Notes under the pieces: model-generated
What the model saw: only the letters and a program-made list of their open reading frames with translations
What the model was told of the DNA's origin: nothing
Database searches by the model: none
Shown: piece by piece, positions 62,481 through 64,000 of the stretch
Numbering within the stretch: position 1 is the first letter of the stretch
How the letters are laid out: each line of letters begins with the position of its first letter
Source: Bradyrhizobium sp. CSA207
GTDB lineage: Bacteria; Pseudomonadota; Alphaproteobacteria; Rhizobiales; Xanthobacteraceae
Direction: 5' to 3'
DNA: 64,000 nucleotides
Assembly: GCF_029051685.1 (NCBI RefSeq)
Contig: NZ_JAACFT010000001.1
Span: 124,001 to 188,000 of the forward strand
Program-made: the position numbers and the translations under genes

Positions 62481-63463
62481 GCCGCGCTCTCCGCCGGTAC
62501 GCTGTCGTAGAGATGGCAGGCGACGGATTGCGCGCCGCGCGGCAGTGGCTCCGGCCGCTCGACACGGCAGCGATCGAACGCGAAGGCGCAGCGCGGATTG
62601 AAGGAGCAACCGCGCGGGATCGCCGACAGCCGCGGCATCGAGCCGGGAATCTGCACCAGGCGCTTGTCGTCGCCCGCGAGCGTCGGGATCGCGCCCATCA
62701 GACCTTTGGCATAGGGATGCAGCGGATTCCTGACGACATCCTGCACGGGCCCGATCTCGGCGACGCGGCCGGCATACATGACCGCGACACGGTCAGAGGT
62801 TTCCGCAATGACGCCCATGTCGTGGGTCACCAGCATCACGGCGGTGCCGTGGTCGCGCCCAAGCCGTTTGATCAGCGAGATGATTTGCGCCTGTACCGAG
62901 ACGTCGAGGGCGGTGGTCGGCTCGTCCGCGATGATCAGTTCCGGCTCGGCACAGATCGCCAGCGCAATCACCACGCGCTGGCGCATGCCGCCGGAGAATT
63001 CGTGCGGATAGCCGTCGATGCGTTTTTCCGGTGCGGGAATGCCGACTTCGGCCAGCAGGTCGATGGCACGGCGGCGTGCGGCCGTCTCAGACAGGTTCAG
63101 ATGTGTTCTGATCGTCTCGATGATCTGCTCGCCGACCCGGTAGAGCGGATTGAGCGAGGTGAGGGGATCCTGGAAGATCATGCCGATGCGCTTGCCGCGG
63201 ACGCGGCGCATCTCCTCCGGCGGCAGATTGTCGATGCGCAGGCCCGACAGGCGGATCTCGCCGCCCGCGATGCGGCCGGGCGGATCGATCAGGCCGATCA
63301 CGGAAAGGCCGGTCACGGATTTGCCGGCGCCGGATTCGCCGACCACGCCCAGCACCTCGCCCTTGGCGATATCGAAGGAGACGCCGTCGATGGCGCGCAG
63401 CGTGCCGCGGCGGGAGGCGAACTCCACCTGGAGATTGCGGACGGAGAGGACGGGTTCGGTCAT
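62477..63463 (-). CDS. dppD: Peptide ABC transporter ATPase, DppD type (system 2)
   Basis: A 328-residue ATPase with Walker A GESGAGKSV, signature [15 protein letters not shown], Walker [15 protein letters not shown] and switch His in LVTHDMGVIAET. The C-terminal domain has PRGCSFNPRCAFAFDRC. It pairs with the DppF-type ATPase just downstream. It follows the DppC-type permease by 13 bases. Confidence 0.92.
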   Translation of the reverse strand: MTEPVLSVRNLQVEFASRRGTLRAIDGVSFDIAKGEVLGVVGESGAGKSVTGLSVIGLIDPPGRIAGGEIRLSGLRIDNLPPEEMRRVRGKRIGMIFQDPLTSLNPLYRVGEQIIETIRTHLNLSETAARRRAIDLLAEVGIPAPEKRIDGYPHEFSGGMRQRVVIALAICAEPELIIADEPTTALDVSVQAQIISLIKRLGRDHGTAVMLVTHDMGVIAETSDRVAVMYAGRVAEIGPVQDVVRNPLHPYAKGLMGAIPTLAGDDKRLVQIPGSMPRLSAIPRGCSFNPRCAFAFDRCRVERPEPLPRGAQSVACHLYDSVPAESAA

Positions 63464-63476
63464 GAGCGAGGCATGG

Positions 63477-64000
63477 TCATCGGAGCTTTGGATTGAGCGC
63501 GTCGCGCAGCCAGTCGCCGAGCAGGTTGATGGACAGGATCAGCGCCGCGAGCGCAAGCCCCGGGAAGGCGACGATCCACCATTCACCCGCGAAGAGATAG
63601 TTGTTGCCGATGCGGATCAGCGTGCCTAGCGACGGCATGGTCTCGGGCATGCCCGAGCCGAGGAAGGACAGCGTCGCCTCGGTGATGATGGCGAGCGCCA
63701 GGTTGATGGTGGCGATCACGAGAATCGGCCCCATCGTGTTCGGCAGCACGTGGCGCAGCATGATCACCGGGGCGGGCAGGCCAATGAGCTGGGCGGCGGC
63801 GACATAGTCCTTGTTCTTCTCGACCATGACGGAGCCGCGCACCGTGCGGGCATATTGCACCCAAAAACTCAACCCGATCGCGAAGACCAGGACGGCCAGC
63901 ATGCTCATCTCGTCGAGCTTGTTGCCGAAAACCGATTTGGCGATGCCGTTGATCAGGAGCGCGATCAGGATCGCCGGGAAGGAGAGCTGCACGTCGGCGA
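63477..64000 (-). CDS. dppC: Peptide ABC transporter permease, DppC type (system 2), cut by window end
   Basis: About 174 C-terminal residues are present; the frame runs off the window at 64000 without a start. The coupling loop YVAAAQLIGLPAPVIMLRHVLPN and the end GDWLRDALNPKLR identify a DppC/OppC permease. The N-terminal helices and the GTDxxGRD block lie outside. The partner permease and binding protein are expected further to the right on the minus strand. Confidence 0.9.
   Translation of the reverse strand, partial: ADVQLSFPAILIALLINGIAKSVFGNKLDEMSMLAVLVFAIGLSFWVQYARTVRGSVMVEKNKDYVAAAQLIGLPAPVIMLRHVLPNTMGPILVIATINLALAIITEATLSFLGSGMPETMPSLGTLIRIGNNYLFAGEWWIVAFPGLALAALILSINLLGDWLRDALNPKLR

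Noticed and set aside
60891..62510. 539-codon open frame on the plus strand opposite the gamma-glutamyltransferase and DppF genes
   Set aside because: It runs antisense across two strongly supported genes and through an intergenic gap; composition is that of a shadow frame.

Overview
The window looks like chromosome of a high-GC alphaproteobacterium close to Bradyrhizobium / Rhodopseudomonas (Nitrobacteraceae). This is inferred from the base composition, the catabolic and solute-uptake gene families, and the dense intergenic palindromic repeats typical of that group. No database was searched. No tRNA, rRNA, CRISPR array or intact insertion sequence was seen. Most genes form short, tightly packed operons with 1-4 base stop/start overlaps.

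Region 1 (1-9949) is a sugar-acid catabolism and uptake cluster: the end of an aldehyde dehydrogenase, an SMP-30 type lactonase, a uronate dehydrogenase, an MFS transporter, a GntR/FCD regulator, an IlvD/Edd-type sugar-acid dehydratase and a complete TRAP transporter. The GntR gene and the dehydratase diverge across a perfect inverted repeat that carries a -35 box in each arm. Region 2 (9958-16174) holds an enoyl-CoA hydratase family protein, a ferredoxin-reductase-like flavoprotein, two PfkB sugar kinases, a two-domain VOC protein and a TetR regulator. Region 3 (16603-24258) holds an NMT1/SsuA-type ABC importer, then a four-gene operon (enolase superfamily, Gfo/Idh/MocA, DUF993, TIM-barrel epimerase) that looks like an unassigned carbohydrate pathway.

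Region 4 (24.5-39.1 kb) is accessory-like. It contains small secreted proteins, a dienelactone hydrolase, two tandem Thr-rich secreted paralogues directly upstream of a split MacA/MacB exporter, and an orphan LuxR regulator with a degenerate receiver. It then has about 2 kb of nearly gene-free sequence, a beta-propeller protein, a mercury operon (merR, merT, merP, GDCCVxC protein) without merA, and a large LTXXQ/Spy-like secreted protein. Its 3' end is copied as two extra fragments. The stretch 36.7-37.05 kb is a mosaic of duplicated gene ends.

Region 5 (39148-53256) has an ornithine aminotransferase, a cytochrome P450 divergent from a two-subunit TPP decarboxylase-like pair, a TetR-RND efflux operon, and a signalling operon (membrane histidine kinase, receiver, receiver-adenylate cyclase, unknown protein). 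Region 6 (53388-64000, all minus strand) carries two complete or nearly complete Dpp/Opp peptide ABC transporters around a DUF1028 protein and a gamma-glutamyltransferase family enzyme, suggesting uptake and cleavage of gamma-glutamyl compounds.

The best candidates for undescribed biology are the Thr-rich peptide pair with its MacAB exporter, the LTXXQ gene with its scattered 3' copies, the kinase/receiver/cyclase operon, the P450-TPP pair, and the gamma-glutamyl/peptide transport cluster.
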